NCBI GenBank assembly: GCA_947458265.1
Contig: CANGYF010000020.1
Coordinates: forward strand, 1-64,000
DNA length: 64,000 bases
Reading direction: 5' to 3'
DNA from: Betaproteobacteria bacterium
GTDB taxonomy: Bacteria; Pseudomonadota; Gammaproteobacteria; Burkholderiales; CAIKXV01
In this document: positions 63,104-64,000 of the stretch, in pieces
Position numbering within the stretch: the stretch's first letter is position 1
Layout: every line of letters starts with the position of its first letter
Program-made: the position numbers and the translations under genes
The notes under the pieces: model-generated
The model's database searches: none
What the model was told of the DNA's origin: nothing
What the model saw: only the letters and a program-made list of their open reading frames with translations

Positions 63104-64000
63104 ATGCCCCTGCCGCAGACCGCCCCGCGCGGACCCTCCAGACCGACGCCTCAGCCGACCGACACGCCACGCACGGCTCCGGCCCTGCGGCAATCGCCGC
63201 GTCGAGGACAGTGCCTGTGGCTGGGGCTCGCACTGCCACTGTTCCTGTCAGGCCTGCCGGCCTCGGCACAGCCGGTAGCGCAGCCGGCGCGGCCGGCCAC
63301 GGCAGCGCCGGCCGCGCTGACCGAATCACAAGCGGTCTGGCGCGCCGCCTCGCGCCTGGGCTACTGGCCATCGGAGCAGCAGGTGGCAGCCATCCGCGCG
63401 CATCCGGGCGGTGCGCGCGGATGGGCACTGGATGAAGTCGATCGCGCCTTCGAGGCGAGCCGGCAGCCCGCCCGCATCCCGGAACAGCTCTCGGCCGTGA
63501 ACACGCCACTGCCGGAGGTGTTCGCCGAGGCACGGCGAGAGCGCGAGGCACAGCAGCGTGCTGCCCTGGCTGCACCGGCGGCTACGCCGGCGATGGACGC
63601 CCCGGCCGCGATGCAGCCGGCCGGGCCGGTGGCACAACCCGTGCCGCCGGCGTCCTTCGTGCGCGCCAGCGCCCAGCAGGCAGCCGCCTGGCGGATGCTC
63701 AGCTGCTCCGACCCGTCGGTGGAGAATCCGCTGCTGTCGCGGATGACCGAATTCTGGTTCAACCACCTGAACGTGTTCGTCGGACGCGCCACGGTCCGGC
63801 CGTTCACCGGCCACTACGCGGTCCATGCGATCCGTCCGAACGTGCTCGGCCGCTTCGAGGACCTGCTGCTCGCGAGCGCCCGCCATCCCGCGATGCTGTT
63901 CTACCTCGACCAGAACCAGAACGTCGCCGAAGGCACGCCAGGCCCGCGCGGCACCACGCGCGGCCTGAATGAAAACTACGCGCGCGAGCTGATGGAACTA
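63104..64000 (+). CDS. DUF1800 family protein (partial, runs off right edge)
   Basis: 299 codons to the window end, no stop. ATG 63104 is preferred because GGAG lies seven bases upstream; an in-frame ATG at 63062 is possible. A long proline-rich lead precedes the signal segment LWLGLALPLFLSGLPASAQ, then an Ala/Pro linker (APAATPAMDAPAAMQPAGP). The DUF1800 core reads LLSRMTEFWFNHLNVFVGRATVRPFTGHYAVHAIRPNVLGRFEDLLLASARHPAMLFYLDQNQN and GLNENYARELMEL. DUF1800 proteins are exported, usually cotranscribed with a DUF1501 gene, and of unknown function. Confidence 0.88.
   Translation, partial: MPLPQTAPRGPSRPTPQPTDTPRTAPALRQSPRRGQCLWLGLALPLFLSGLPASAQPVAQPARPATAAPAALTESQAVWRAASRLGYWPSEQQVAAIRAHPGGARGWALDEVDRAFEASRQPARIPEQLSAVNTPLPEVFAEARREREAQQRAALAAPAATPAMDAPAAMQPAGPVAQPVPPASFVRASAQQAAAWRMLSCSDPSVENPLLSRMTEFWFNHLNVFVGRATVRPFTGHYAVHAIRPNVLGRFEDLLLASARHPAMLFYLDQNQNVAEGTPGPRGTTRGLNENYARELMEL

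Overview
The window is GC-rich chromosomal DNA from a betaproteobacterium, most likely of the order Burkholderiales or a close relative. Evidence for this: three orphan Bug/TctC periplasmic binding proteins, the gene order leuS-lptE-holA-proA, a BPSS1780-type membrane protein beside thrB, ubiquinone genes (ubiE, ubiJ, ubiB) close together, and a lysine/alanine-rich histone-H1-like tail fused to a SWIB domain. I saw no tRNA, rRNA, CRISPR array or prophage.

Layout. 1-6838 (minus): the N-terminal part of a giant repeat protein (DUF4347 plus cadherin/CSPG-like repeats) that runs off the left edge, which is why the ORF track misses it. 7038-8027: a Bug/TctC protein. 8178-12048: a decayed chromosomal integron. 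It has an integrase on the plus strand with an internal deletion, an attI-like region, and minus-strand cassettes separated by three recognisable attC sites. The cassettes carry an unknown protein, an HNH nuclease, a RelE/ParE pair and a DUF433/DUF5615 pair; a broken toxin-antitoxin remnant lies beyond them. 12061-33401 is mainly housekeeping: Bug/TctC, hydrolase, MgtC/DUF4010, SSS symporter, ubiB-ubiJ, Tim44-like, ubiE, DUF971, phoBR, HIT, lpdA, FkbM methyltransferase, proA-holA-lptE-leuS.

33527-42023 is signalling: a FecR-SPOR protein, then a tight three-gene operon of REC-PAS-kinase-like-EAL protein, FIST-domain sensor and multi-sensor HisKA_2 kinase. This is a plausible NosP-like route to c-di-GMP breakdown. 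42063-51471: uvrD, two inverted copies of a structured element exposing a Shine-Dalgarno-like AAAGGAGG, a BPSS1780 protein, thrB, DUF2782, SWIB/H1, a LOG-family protein and polA.

51529-62802 is the most interesting part: one long minus-strand cluster of twelve genes with a divergent GntR regulator and a near-consensus sigma70 promoter. It encodes sulfolactate sulfo-lyase (SuyAB), a sulfite oxidase, a complete SDH/FRD-like complex, a two-subunit class I fumarase-like hydratase, a malate/sulfolactate-type dehydrogenase, a Bug binding protein and a chalcone-isomerase-like protein. SuyAB and sulfite oxidase would take sulfolactate to pyruvate and sulfate. The extra SDH, fumarase and malate-dehydrogenase homologues suggest, as inference only, a TCA-like front end acting on a sulfonated C4 acid such as sulfosuccinate. 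A broken TauD-like dioxygenase fragment and a DUF1800 gene close the window at the right edge.
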